28,465 nt of DNA from JBDTMT01 sp033764095 (lineage in GTDB: Bacteria; Desulfobacterota; Binatia; HRBIN30; CADEER01). The notes under the pieces are model-generated. The model was not told where the DNA came from, made no database searches, and was given only the letters and a program-made list of their open reading frames with translations. Positions 7,722 to 16,346 of the stretch are shown one piece after another. The stretch spans positions 1-28,465 of the forward strand of contig JANRJF010000343.1 of NCBI GenBank assembly GCA_033764095.1. The letters run 5' to 3'. Position 1 is the stretch's first letter. Every line of letters starts with the position of its first letter. The translations under genes and the position numbers were made by a program.

Positions 7722-9083
7722 GTGACGCACGCAGATCGGGTTTCCGAGCCGCGCCGCGGGTGGCGCCGCTACGCGAAGCCGCTGGCGCAGTATCTCCTGT
7801 TCCTCGCCGGCGGCGTGGTGCTGCTGCGCATGGACCCGTTCGGGCTGACGCGGCTGACCAAGTACTACTCGCAGGATCTGCTCGCCGTCGCGATGGCCGG
7901 GTGCTACCCCGGCGCGCCCGATGGCCCGTGCGTGAAGGATCATCACGCGCAGACGGCGGTGGTACTGCTGCGCGACGGCGACCTCAGCGCCTTCGCCGAG
8001 CCCTGGCCGCCGCGCTACGGCTTCCACGCCCGCGTGCTCAAGGCGATCCGCGCCAACAAACCCAGGGCGGTGGTGATCGACATCGTCTTCGAGGACCGGC
8101 GCGACGATCCCAGCATCGCCGCGCTGGCCGCCGAGCTCGACCGCTATCGCGCCGCCGGCATCCCGGTGTACGCGGCGGCGTTTGCGCCGGATCGGCCGCT
8201 GCGTCCCGAGGTCGGCGAGCGCGTCACCACGGTGCAGGTGCCGAAGCAGATCGACCCGCTCGACCGCGTCACCCGCTTCTACAACCTCACCACCGGCCCA
8301 CCGCCGGGGCTCACCGCCGCCGCCACCGCCTTTCGCGACCTGTGCGGCGGCTGCGCCGGCGCCGCCGGCTGCGGCGCCGACGTGATCCGCGTCTACTGGG
8401 CGAACCTGCCCGAGCACAGCTGGAACGACCAGTGGCTCGACTGCCGCCGCCGGCCGCCATTCCCGTGGTGGATCGTGCAGGACCGCGGCAGCGACTTCCG
8501 CGAGAACTGCCCGGCGGCGCCGGCCATCCCGGTGCGCATCCTGCTGGAGCCGAGCGAGGAACAGGACGCGACCATCGAGTCGATCCTCGACGGCAGCGTC
8601 GTCTTCTACGGCGCCTTCTTCCACGGCGCCGCCGATGCGATGCACACGCCGCTGCACAACGACCTGCCGGCGGTGTTCCTGCACGCCGCCGCCTTCGACA
8701 ACCTGGTGACGCTCGGGCCCCAGGCGCTGGCGCACAGCGAGCCGACGGTGCCGTGGCTCGACGTCTCGCTGCCCGACTTCGTCATGTTGGTGGTGATCGG
8801 CGCCGTCTTCGTGGCGCGCCGCAACAGCCCGCGCGTCGAGTCCGGCTGGCAGCACCTGCTGCGCCGCGTCCGCTCGCGCGTCGGCCGCATGCTGCTGATC
8901 GCGTTCGGCAGCCAGATCGGCATGCTGGTGCTGCTCGCCGGTGTCGCGGCCTTCCTCGCCTGCCGCCTCGGCGCCGCCGAGTGGGTGTTGGGGATCAACT
9001 TCCTCTTCGCGGTGACCTGGACCGAGGTGCTGGACGTGACCGAGAAACTGTTCGAGGCAGCGGAAGAATTCGAGCCGGAGTGA
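7722..9083 (+). CDS. Stand-alone CHASE2-domain membrane protein
   Basis: A 453-residue protein with one N-terminal membrane segment (about 20-36), a long extracytoplasmic region of the CHASE2 type (about 40-345; note the strand VVIDIVFEDRRDDPS and the preceding helix HARVLKAIRANKP), and three C-terminal hydrophobic segments (about 352-366, 388-410, 421-437). CHASE2 is an extracellular sensor usually followed by a kinase, cyclase or GGDEF domain. Here nothing but a short acidic tail follows the last span, so any output must come through a partner. The start is GTG with no strong ribosome site; later starts would remove the first membrane span. Downstream genes follow in the same direction after a palindromic repeat. 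Confidence 0.8.
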   Translation: MTHADRVSEPRRGWRRYAKPLAQYLLFLAGGVVLLRMDPFGLTRLTKYYSQDLLAVAMAGCYPGAPDGPCVKDHHAQTAVVLLRDGDLSAFAEPWPPRYGFHARVLKAIRANKPRAVVIDIVFEDRRDDPSIAALAAELDRYRAAGIPVYAAAFAPDRPLRPEVGERVTTVQVPKQIDPLDRVTRFYNLTTGPPPGLTAAATAFRDLCGGCAGAAGCGADVIRVYWANLPEHSWNDQWLDCRRRPPFPWWIVQDRGSDFRENCPAAPAIPVRILLEPSEEQDATIESILDGSVVFYGAFFHGAADAMHTPLHNDLPAVFLHAAAFDNLVTLGPQALAHSEPTVPWLDVSLPDFVMLVVIGAVFVARRNSPRVESGWQHLLRRVRSRVGRMLLIAFGSQIGMLVLLAGVAAFLACRLGAAEWVLGINFLFAVTWTEVLDVTEKLFEAAEEFEPE

Positions 9084-9100
9084 TAGAAAAACCAGGAACC

Positions 9101-9178
9101 ACCACAGAGACACGGAGGCACGGAGCAAGAAGATGACAATGTTCATTCCTCTCCGTGTCGCTGTGCCTCTGTGGTGAA
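9101..9178. repeat. Imperfect palindrome ACCACAGAGACACGGAG (family B-related)
   Basis: The left arm 9101-9125 (ACCACAGAGACACGGAGG and on) and the right arm 9151-9178 (CTCCGTGTCGCTGTGCC and on) are inverted with a few changes, around a 25-nt A+T-richer centre. It begins 18 nt after the CHASE2 stop and ends 20 nt before the next start, so it fills the intergenic space and carries the bases just before the AAGGAG ribosome site of the next gene. It may form a long hairpin in a transcript crossing the two genes. Confidence 0.75.
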
Positions 9179-9197
9179 TCCTGAAGGAGAATGACGC

Positions 9198-9542
9198 ATG
9201 ACAAGGATTCTCTTGGTGACGGTGCTGCTGTTGGCGGTCGGCGTGGCGGCGGCCGACGAGACGGTGACGATCAAGAAGTGGAAGGCCGACCCGGTCGAGC
9301 TGATGGACAAGCCCGACGGCGCGGTGGTCGCCACCAAGCCGGCGGCGGATCTGCCGATGCAGGCGGTGCGCAGCGGCCAGGGCTGGTTGAAGGTGTCGCT
9401 CGGCGGCAAGGACTACTACGTCGAGGCGAGCCAGGCGCGCACCGATCTCAAGTTGAGCGGCAAGCCGAAGTGCGAGAACCTCGGCGGCGCCACCGGTCAC
9501 GCGGCGTCGCGCGGCATGGGCGAGGAAGGGTGCGAGCCGTGA
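9198..9542 (+). CDS. Small exported SH3-like protein
   Basis: A 114-residue protein. Residues 1-18 are a clear signal peptide (MTRILLVTVLLLAVGVAAA, then DE). The remainder has short strands resembling a bacterial SH3 fold: ELMDKPDGAVVATKPA, then GQGWLKVSLGGKDYYVEAS. Such domains often bind peptidoglycan or partner proteins. Two cysteines (KCENL and EGCEP) could form a disulphide. AAGGAG lies at good spacing before the ATG. Its stop overlaps the start of the M48 gene by 4 nt (GTGA), so the two are translationally coupled and probably act together in the periplasm. Confidence 0.75.
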   Translation: MTRILLVTVLLLAVGVAAADETVTIKKWKADPVELMDKPDGAVVATKPAADLPMQAVRSGQGWLKVSLGGKDYYVEASQARTDLKLSGKPKCENLGGATGHAASRGMGEEGCEP

Positions 9543-11038
9543 GGCGCGCCGGCGCGGTGGCAGTCGCGCTGTGGGTGGCGGTGTGCGCCGGCGCGGCGCG
9601 CGCCAGCGACAAGCAGATCGACGACGTCGACGAGGCAACGTTTCGTTTCGGCGCCATGTCGATCGGCCAGGCGAAGGACGTCGACTATGCGCGCGCCGAG
9701 GGGCTCGGGCTGGTGCCGGCGTCGCCGCTCGACACCTACCTGAACGGCATCCTTGCCAAGCTGCTGGCGCAGTCGCCGGTCAAGGGCGTGCCGGCGCGCG
9801 TCTACGTGCGCGCCAGCGGCGACTGGGCGGCCAAGAGCACCGCCGACGCCAACATCTACGTCGCGCTCGGCACGCTGCTACGGCTCGACAACGAGGATGA
9901 GGTCGCCGCGCTGCTCGGTCACGAGGCGTCGCACGTCATCCTCGGTCACGCCGACGCCGACGTCGTGCAGGGCGTGCAGCAGCGCGCCATCCAGCTGAGC
10001 GCGCTGGCAATGGAGGCGCAGGCGGCGGTGGACGCCAAGGGCAAGCCCGCCGCGGCGAAGGCCAGTGCCTCGGGCGCCGGCATGAAGGACCAGTCGCGCG
10101 CCCTACTGCTCAACTCGATGCTGCTGACCCCGGCGTGGACGCGCGAGCAGGAGCGCGACGCCGACCGCCTCGGCACCGACCTGATCGCCAGGGCCGGCTA
10201 CGCACCGCAGGCGATGGCCGCGCTGCTGCGCAAGCAGAAGGCGTTCGAGAGCGAGCGCGCCGCTGATGCGCAGTCGGCGCTGCTCGACAAGCAGATGCTC
10301 GGTGTCGACGTGAACGCGCAGGTGGAGAAGCAGACCGCCAAGGCGACCAAGAACCTCGGCGCCGGCGGCGACGCGCTCGGCGGCATCGCCGGCGCGGTGG
10401 TCGGCGGCGCGCTGGAGTGGGGGGCGAAGAAGGTCAACGAGGCCGGCAAATCGCACCCCAAGACCGAGGAGCGCATCGTCGAGATCGACGAGTACCTCGG
10501 CGACGAGTACGGCGGCGCGGCGCCGGCGCTGCAGGTGAGCAGCTGGGAGGCGGCGAAGGAGGCCGACGGCACCGTCGACATCCTGGAGAACTACATCGCC
10601 GCGATCGAGGCGAAGGGGAAGCTCGCCGGCGGCGACGTGACCGCGGCGCGCAAGCTGGCGAAGACCAGCCTGAGTGGGCCGACCAGGGCGCACGCCTATC
10701 CGAACTACGTCGAGGCGGCGGTCGAGATCGCCTCCAACGCGCCGGCCCCGGCGCTGGCGGCGTACGAGACGGCGATCGGCGGGCCCGAGCCGGCCGGCTC
10801 GATCTACGCCGAGGCGGCGACGCTCTACCTGGAGAGCGGCAAGCGCGACAAAGCGGTCGAGGTGATCGAGAGCGGCTATGCGCGGCTGCAGGAGCCGCCC
10901 AGTCTGACCGTGCCGCTGATCCGCACCTACCGTCTCGCCGGCCGCCAGTCCGACGCCGATCGCATCGCGCTGCAGTGCGCGACGCGCTGGCCGAAGATGC
11001 AGAACGTCTGCATGCAGGAGGCGAAGGGTACGCCGTGA
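9539..11038 (+). CDS. Periplasmic M48-family metalloprotease with C-terminal helical repeats
   Basis: A 499-residue zinc protease starting at GTG 9539, inside the stop of the preceding gene; GAGGAAGGG precedes it and a signal peptide (VRRAGAVAVALWVAVCAGAARA) follows at once. The longer reading back to 9191 only translates the SH3-like gene in another frame. The zinc site is H128-E-A-S-H132, with E205 in ERDAD as third ligand, as in M48. Residues about 175-200 contain the LLLNSMLLTPAWTREQE helix. The C-terminal 200 residues are helical hairpins of the TPR type, giving an architecture like BepA/YfgC, which controls outer-membrane protein assembly. That role is inference. A glycine-rich segment GGDALGGIAGAVVGG lies near residue 280. 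Confidence 0.9.
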   Translation: MRRAGAVAVALWVAVCAGAARASDKQIDDVDEATFRFGAMSIGQAKDVDYARAEGLGLVPASPLDTYLNGILAKLLAQSPVKGVPARVYVRASGDWAAKSTADANIYVALGTLLRLDNEDEVAALLGHEASHVILGHADADVVQGVQQRAIQLSALAMEAQAAVDAKGKPAAAKASASGAGMKDQSRALLLNSMLLTPAWTREQERDADRLGTDLIARAGYAPQAMAALLRKQKAFESERAADAQSALLDKQMLGVDVNAQVEKQTAKATKNLGAGGDALGGIAGAVVGGALEWGAKKVNEAGKSHPKTEERIVEIDEYLGDEYGGAAPALQVSSWEAAKEADGTVDILENYIAAIEAKGKLAGGDVTAARKLAKTSLSGPTRAHAYPNYVEAAVEIASNAPAPALAAYETAIGGPEPAGSIYAEAATLYLESGKRDKAVEVIESGYARLQEPPSLTVPLIRTYRLAGRQSDADRIALQCATRWPKMQNVCMQEAKGTP

Positions 11039-11042
11039 GGCG

Positions 11043-12254
11043 GTGAGCGCCGTGCGGTTCGATCCATTCACGCCCGCCGCTCTGCAGGATCCCTATCCGC
11101 TCTACGCCGCGCTGCGCGCCGCCGAGCCGGTGCACTGGAGCGCCAAGCTCAAGAGCTGGGTGCTGTTCCGCCACGACGACGTCGAGCAGTTCTTCCGCGA
11201 CGACGCGCGCCTGAGCAGCGACCGCGCCCGCGCCGCCAAGTTCAGGTCGTCGGCGGCCATCGGCGACGCGCCCGTGCTGCGCACGGTGGCGAGCGACGAT
11301 CCCGATCACACGCCGGTGCGCGCCATCCTCACCGCGGCGCTCAATCCGCGCGTGCGCGCCCTGTCGCCGCAGGTCGCGGCGCTGGTCGAGGCGCTGCTGG
11401 CGGCGATGGAGAGCGCCGCCGCCGGGCTCGCCGACCAGCTGGACGGCGCGCGCGACATCGACCTGGTCGAACGCTTCGCCGCCCGCCTGCCCGGCGAGGT
11501 GATCGCCGAGCTGCTCGACGTTCCGGTGGCGGACCGCCCGCAGTTCCGCCTGGCGTCCGAGAAGATCGCGCGCGGCATGGACCGTTTCTACTCCGGTGGC
11601 CCGGCGCGCGATGGGCTGCTCGAGCTCGGGGCCTACTTCGTGCAGCTGGTGCAGGCGCGTCGCGCGGGCGCCGGCGACGATCTCGTCCGCCGCCTGCTCG
11701 GCGGCGCATACCACGGCGACAGGCTGAACGAGCTGGAGGTCGTGGCGATGTGCACGGCCCTGGTCTTCGGCGGGCACGAGACGACCGTGAACCTGCTCAG
11801 CAACGGCATGCTGGCGCTGCTCGGCGATGCCGCGGCGCTGGCGCGGCTGCGCGACGACCCTGGCGCGCTGGAGCCGGCGATCGAGGAGCTGCTGCGCTAC
11901 GACAGCCCGGCGCAGATCATCTCGCGCACCGCGATGGTGGACTTCGAGTGGCGTGGCGCCGCGATCCGCGCCGGCGACGCGGTGGTCGCCTGCCTCGGCG
12001 CCGCCAACCGCGATCCGGCAGCCTTCAGCGACCCGGACCGCCTCGATCCGACGCGCCGCCCCAACCCGCACCTCGCCTTCGGCCTCGGCAGCCACTTCTG
12101 CCCCGGCGCGCAGCTCACCCGCCTGGAGGCGCGCATCGCCATCGCCGCGCTGCTGCGCCGCTTCCCGCGCCTGCGGCTCGGCGACGCGCCGCCGGTGCGT
12201 CGCCCGACCGCCGTGCTGCGCGGCCTCGAGCACCTGCCGGTGCGGGTCGACTGA
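11043..12254 (+). CDS. Cytochrome P450
   Basis: A 403-residue soluble bacterial P450 monooxygenase. The family signature is complete: DDPDHTPVR (C-helix), GGHETT in the I-helix (about 243-248), E282-L-L-R285 for ExxR, and the haem loop FGLGSHFCPG with Cys353 as the iron ligand. Length and lack of a membrane anchor fit the class I type, which takes electrons from ferredoxin and its reductase; neither is encoded nearby. The substrate cannot be read from sequence. The GTG start is 4 nt after the M48 stop, so it is cotranscribed with protease genes, an odd association. A strong hairpin directly follows the stop. Confidence 0.95.
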   Translation: MSAVRFDPFTPAALQDPYPLYAALRAAEPVHWSAKLKSWVLFRHDDVEQFFRDDARLSSDRARAAKFRSSAAIGDAPVLRTVASDDPDHTPVRAILTAALNPRVRALSPQVAALVEALLAAMESAAAGLADQLDGARDIDLVERFAARLPGEVIAELLDVPVADRPQFRLASEKIARGMDRFYSGGPARDGLLELGAYFVQLVQARRAGAGDDLVRRLLGGAYHGDRLNELEVVAMCTALVFGGHETTVNLLSNGMLALLGDAAALARLRDDPGALEPAIEELLRYDSPAQIISRTAMVDFEWRGAAIRAGDAVVACLGAANRDPAAFSDPDRLDPTRRPNPHLAFGLGSHFCPGAQLTRLEARIAIAALLRRFPRLRLGDAPPVRRPTAVLRGLEHLPVRVD

Positions 12255-12297
12255 CGACACGCCGGCGGCGGCGCGTCGCCGCGCCGCCGCCGTGTCG
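12255..12297. terminator. Long G+C hairpin between convergent genes
   Basis: CGACAC plus GGCGGCGGCGCG pairs with CGCGCCGCCGCC plus GTGTCG: 18 base pairs with one 3-nt bulge and a 4-nt loop. It begins at the first base after the P450 stop, and the convergent InlB-type gene ends 20 bp beyond it. Neither strand has a T-run, so it is not a classical intrinsic terminator, but position and strength suggest it limits read-through for both genes. Confidence 0.65.
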
Positions 12298-12316
12298 CGT
12301 CGGGCTCGGCGGGCGA

Positions 12317-13834
<1,518 letters not shown>

Positions 13835-13853
13835 CGCGTCTTCTCCTCCGTCG

Positions 13854-13874
13854 GCCGGCGGAACGTCCGCCGGC
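13854..13874. promoter_or_regulatory. Perfect 9-bp hairpin before the InlB-type gene
   Basis: GCCGGCGGA-acg-TCCGCCGGC is a perfect inverted repeat immediately upstream of the ribosome-binding site of the gene starting at 13834. It could be an operator or a 5'-leader hairpin that affects translation. The rest of the 218-bp divergent space to 14053 is G+C-rich and I see no clear promoter for either gene. Confidence 0.4.
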
Positions 13875-14052
13875 GCAAGATGGCAGCGCGCTGGAGCAAC
13901 GCCCGTGCCCCCGGGCGCGGGCGGGAGGTAGACGCGAGCGGGACGGCGGGGGCGCGCGGCGCTTGCGCGAGAAGCCCCGGCGCCTGCGGCAAATCCCCCA
14001 GGCGGCGCGCCCGTCTACCGCTGCCCGCGGCGGCGATGGTAGGAGAGGCCGG

Positions 14053-15180
14053 ATGTCCGACGCCGTGCCGCTCGCCGCCGCCAGTCCGCACGCCGGCGAG
14101 ATCGCCGGGCTGACGCTGCGCGGGTTCGCGGCGCGGCTCGGCACCAGCCCCGCGGCGGCGCGCGCGGCCTATCGGCAGGCGATGCGCACGCCGGGGGCGC
14201 TGACGCTGCCGCCGCTGGCGCGGCGCGAGGAACAGGACGGCGTGCGCAAGTTCTGTCTGGCGGTGCCGGGTGTCGGCGACGGTCCGGGGCTGGAGACCGA
14301 GTCGGTCATCATCCCGATGCACAGCTATCGCGGCAGCCGCTGGCACACGCTCTGCGTGTCCTCGCAGGTCGGCTGCCGCATGGGCTGCACGTTCTGCGAG
14401 ACCGGGCGCATGGGCCTGGTGCGCAATCTCAGCGTCGCCGAGATCGTCGGCCAGTTCCTCGTCGCCCGCGATCTCATGCTGCAGACGGCGCCGGCCGCGG
14501 CGCGCCCCTATCGCTACTTCTCCAGCGGCATCGAGAACATCGTCTTCATGGGCATGGGCGAGCCGCTCGACAACTTCGAGGCGGTCAGCGAGGCGATCCG
14601 CGTGCTGAGCGAGCCGAACGGGCTCAACTTCCCGCACGCGCAGATCACCGTGTCGACCGTCGGCCGCATCGACGGCCTGCGCCGCCTGGCGGCGCTCGGC
14701 TGGCCGAACCTGCGCATCGCCATCTCGCTCAACGCGCCAGACGACGCGCTACGCCGCGCCCTCATGCCGGTCAACGCCGCCATGCCACTCGCCGCGTTGC
14801 GCGAGGCGCTGCTCGCCTACCCGTTGGCGCGCAAGGGCTACTTCCTGATCGAGTACGTGCTGATGCGCGGCATCAACGACGCCCCGGCGCAGGCGCGCGC
14901 GGTGGCGGCGTGGTGTCGCGGCCTGCGCTGCGTGGTCAATCTGATCCCGTACAATCCGCAGCGCCAGCCGCGCTATGCGGCGCCGGACGAGGCGGCCATC
15001 GTGCGCTTCGCCGCCGAGCTGCGCGCCGCCGGCGTGTTCGTCAAGCGCCGCCTCACCAAGGGCCGCGACCTGCTCGGCGCGTGCGGGCAGTTGGGGAATC
15101 CGGCAGTGGCGGTGCGGCGTGGAGCGAGCACCCTTGCCACCGACCACAGCGCCGCGGCCACGGATTACACGGACAACTGA
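14053..15180 (+). CDS. rlmN: RlmN-family radical SAM methyltransferase
   Basis: A 375-residue enzyme of the RlmN/Cfr family, which methylates carbon 2 of an adenine in 23S rRNA (A2503 in E. coli, also in some tRNAs). The [4Fe-4S] motif is C108-x3-C112-x2-C115. C101 in LCVSSQVGC matches the resolving Cys, and C344 in LLGACGQLG matches the methyl-carrying Cys. Other family motifs: MGMGEPLDN, TVSTVGRIDGL, AISLNAPDD and LIPYNP. The N-terminal 100 residues differ from the usual RlmN opening, so a divergent paralogue is possible. The start at 14053 follows AGGAGAGG. The last residues (from about ATDYTDN) and the stop are encoded by a palindromic repeat, so the tail is probably acquired. Confidence 0.88.
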   Translation: MSDAVPLAAASPHAGEIAGLTLRGFAARLGTSPAAARAAYRQAMRTPGALTLPPLARREEQDGVRKFCLAVPGVGDGPGLETESVIIPMHSYRGSRWHTLCVSSQVGCRMGCTFCETGRMGLVRNLSVAEIVGQFLVARDLMLQTAPAAARPYRYFSSGIENIVFMGMGEPLDNFEAVSEAIRVLSEPNGLNFPHAQITVSTVGRIDGLRRLAALGWPNLRIAISLNAPDDALRRALMPVNAAMPLAALREALLAYPLARKGYFLIEYVLMRGINDAPAQARAVAAWCRGLRCVVNLIPYNPQRQPRYAAPDEAAIVRFAAELRAAGVFVKRRLTKGRDLLGACGQLGNPAVAVRRGASTLATDHSAAATDYTDN

Positions 15181-15297
15181 TCGGATTCCACGGATACTGC
15201 GATCGAGTCAGTTTCAAACCGCTGGTGCTTTTCCCTATCTTCGCTCTCTTCTTCGACTCTCAATCCGTGCGATCCGTCTCCGTGTAATCCGTGGTTG
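15154..15297. repeat. Long palindrome CCACGGATTACACGGA (family B), overlapping the rlmN 3' end
   Basis: The outer arms CCACGGATTACACGGA (15158-15173) and TCCGTGTAATCCGTGG (15279-15294) are exact inverses. Further in, GATTCCACGGATA (near 15185) partly pairs with CAATCCGTGCGATCC (near 15270). The centre is clearly richer in A+T than the rest of the window. The left arm lies inside the end of rlmN and includes its stop at 15178-15180; the right arm ends 14 bp before the end of the convergent gene at 15311. The left arm, read on the minus strand, is very similar to the right arm of the element at 21292. Confidence 0.85.
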
Positions 15298-15310
15298 AGC
15301 GGTTTGGGGG

Positions 15311-15802
15311 CTACTGCGGCGCCGGCGTTGCGGCGGGCAGCGGTCGCCCGCAACGGTCGGTGGTGGCCGGCGGCTCGGGGCGGTCGGCGATGACGCTCGG
15401 CACGTCCGGCGCGATGCTCAGTTGGGTGGCGCGCTCGGGTGCGAGGAACAGCGCGCCGCCGGTCAGGGTGTCGGCGAGGCCGGTGGCGACCCACCACAGC
15501 GACTCGACGGCACCGAAGCCGGCGGAGACCAGCGTCACCGCCGGGCCGAGCACGGCGATCTGGTAGGGCCACCACTCCTCGGTGTTCCAGGCGTACTCGG
15601 CGCCGCCGGCCAGGCTGCGGAACGGCAGCAGCGGCGCGTTGACGATCGCCGTCGGTCCGCGCAGCAGGTCGGCCGAGGTCCAGCGCTCGACGCAGGCGCC
15701 GTTCGCGTCGACCACCCAGGCGCCGCGCGCCACCTGCGCCGGCGCCAGCAGCGCCAGCACCACACCGAGAGCCGTTCCCAAACGTCGCATCCGGCGACGC
15801 AT
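15311..15802 (-). CDS. Small exported protein, unknown function
   Basis: A 163-residue protein with a signal peptide (MRRRMRRLGTALGVVLALLA, cleavage near ARGA). The mature part has LLRGPTAIVNAPLLPFRSL, then a Gly/Ala-rich hydrophobic stretch (PAVTLVSAGFGAVESLWWVA) and ends Pro-rich. The spacing of N-x-P, G-x-x and D-T-L-T blocks is reminiscent of exosortase-associated TIGR04073 or YceK-like envelope proteins, but I cannot claim membership. The ATG at 15790 is an alternative start; neither has a clear ribosome site. Longer readings upstream run into the divergent gene. Confidence 0.6.
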   Translation of the reverse strand: MRRRMRRLGTALGVVLALLAPAQVARGAWVVDANGACVERWTSADLLRGPTAIVNAPLLPFRSLAGGAEYAWNTEEWWPYQIAVLGPAVTLVSAGFGAVESLWWVATGLADTLTGGALFLAPERATQLSIAPDVPSVIADRPEPPATTDRCGRPLPAATPAPQ

Positions 15803-15947
15803 GGCCAGCCCGTGCGAGCGAGTCAAGCGGACGATGGCGGCATCCTCCTCCGGGAAATTCCGGAGCCGCGTCGCGGGGATCCCCCAATAGGCGGCGGCGC
15901 GCTGCGGCGCGATGGTGCAGCGCGACAACACAACGGAGCACAGCCCA

Positions 15948-16247
15948 ATGGCGTATGTCGAAGTGCACTTCCAGGATGGGTTCGAGCACGACCGCGCCAG
16001 CGTCCGTCTGAACGGGCGCGAGGTGTGGAGCAGCGCCGCGCTGCACACGCGCACGCAGATCAGCTACGCCGACCAGGCGCGCATCGAGGTGCCGGAGGGC
16101 ACCGCGCAACTCGCCGTCGAGGTCGTGGGGCGCGGCGCGGTGAGCGTCGAGCTGCCCGCCGCCCCGCGCCCGCTCTACGTCGGCGTCTCGCTGATCGACG
16201 GTCGGCTCACCTGTCACCTGCAGTCGGAGCCCTTCGGGTACGCCTGA
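15948..16247 (+). CDS. Small beta-rich protein, probable partner of the downstream metzincin
   Basis: A 99-residue protein without a signal peptide, starting MAYVEVHFQDGFEHD after CGGAG. Alternating hydrophobic strands (VEVHF, ASVRLNG, AQLAVEVVG, AVSVELPA, LYVGVSLIDG) and few helices suggest a small beta-sandwich. I do not recognise a family. It lies 99 bp upstream of the signal-less metzincin gene in the same direction, so it may be an inhibitor, a chaperone or a delivery adaptor for it. That link is inference from position. It is divergent from the exported-protein gene at 15802. Confidence 0.7.
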   Translation: MAYVEVHFQDGFEHDRASVRLNGREVWSSAALHTRTQISYADQARIEVPEGTAQLAVEVVGRGAVSVELPAAPRPLYVGVSLIDGRLTCHLQSEPFGYA

Positions 16248-16346
16248 TCCCTAGCGGTGCGCGGTCGTGGCGCCGCGATCGCCCGCCGCCGAGTCGAGAC
16301 GCGTCCGAGTCCTTCACCCCCAACCGTCCGAGCGAGGAGTCCTGCG

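Noticed and set aside
9191..9538. N-terminal extension of the M48 protease
   Set aside because: It is the SH3-like gene read out of frame; a GTG with ribosome site and signal peptide stands at 9539.
12255..12297. Classical Rho-independent terminator
   Set aside because: The stem is strong but no T-run follows on either strand, so I call it only a terminator-like hairpin.
15165..16217. A 350-codon open frame on the minus strand as the gene at 15311
   Set aside because: The frame at 15311-15802 has the signal peptide and sensible composition; the other is Arg-rich and overlaps the divergent small gene and a repeat.
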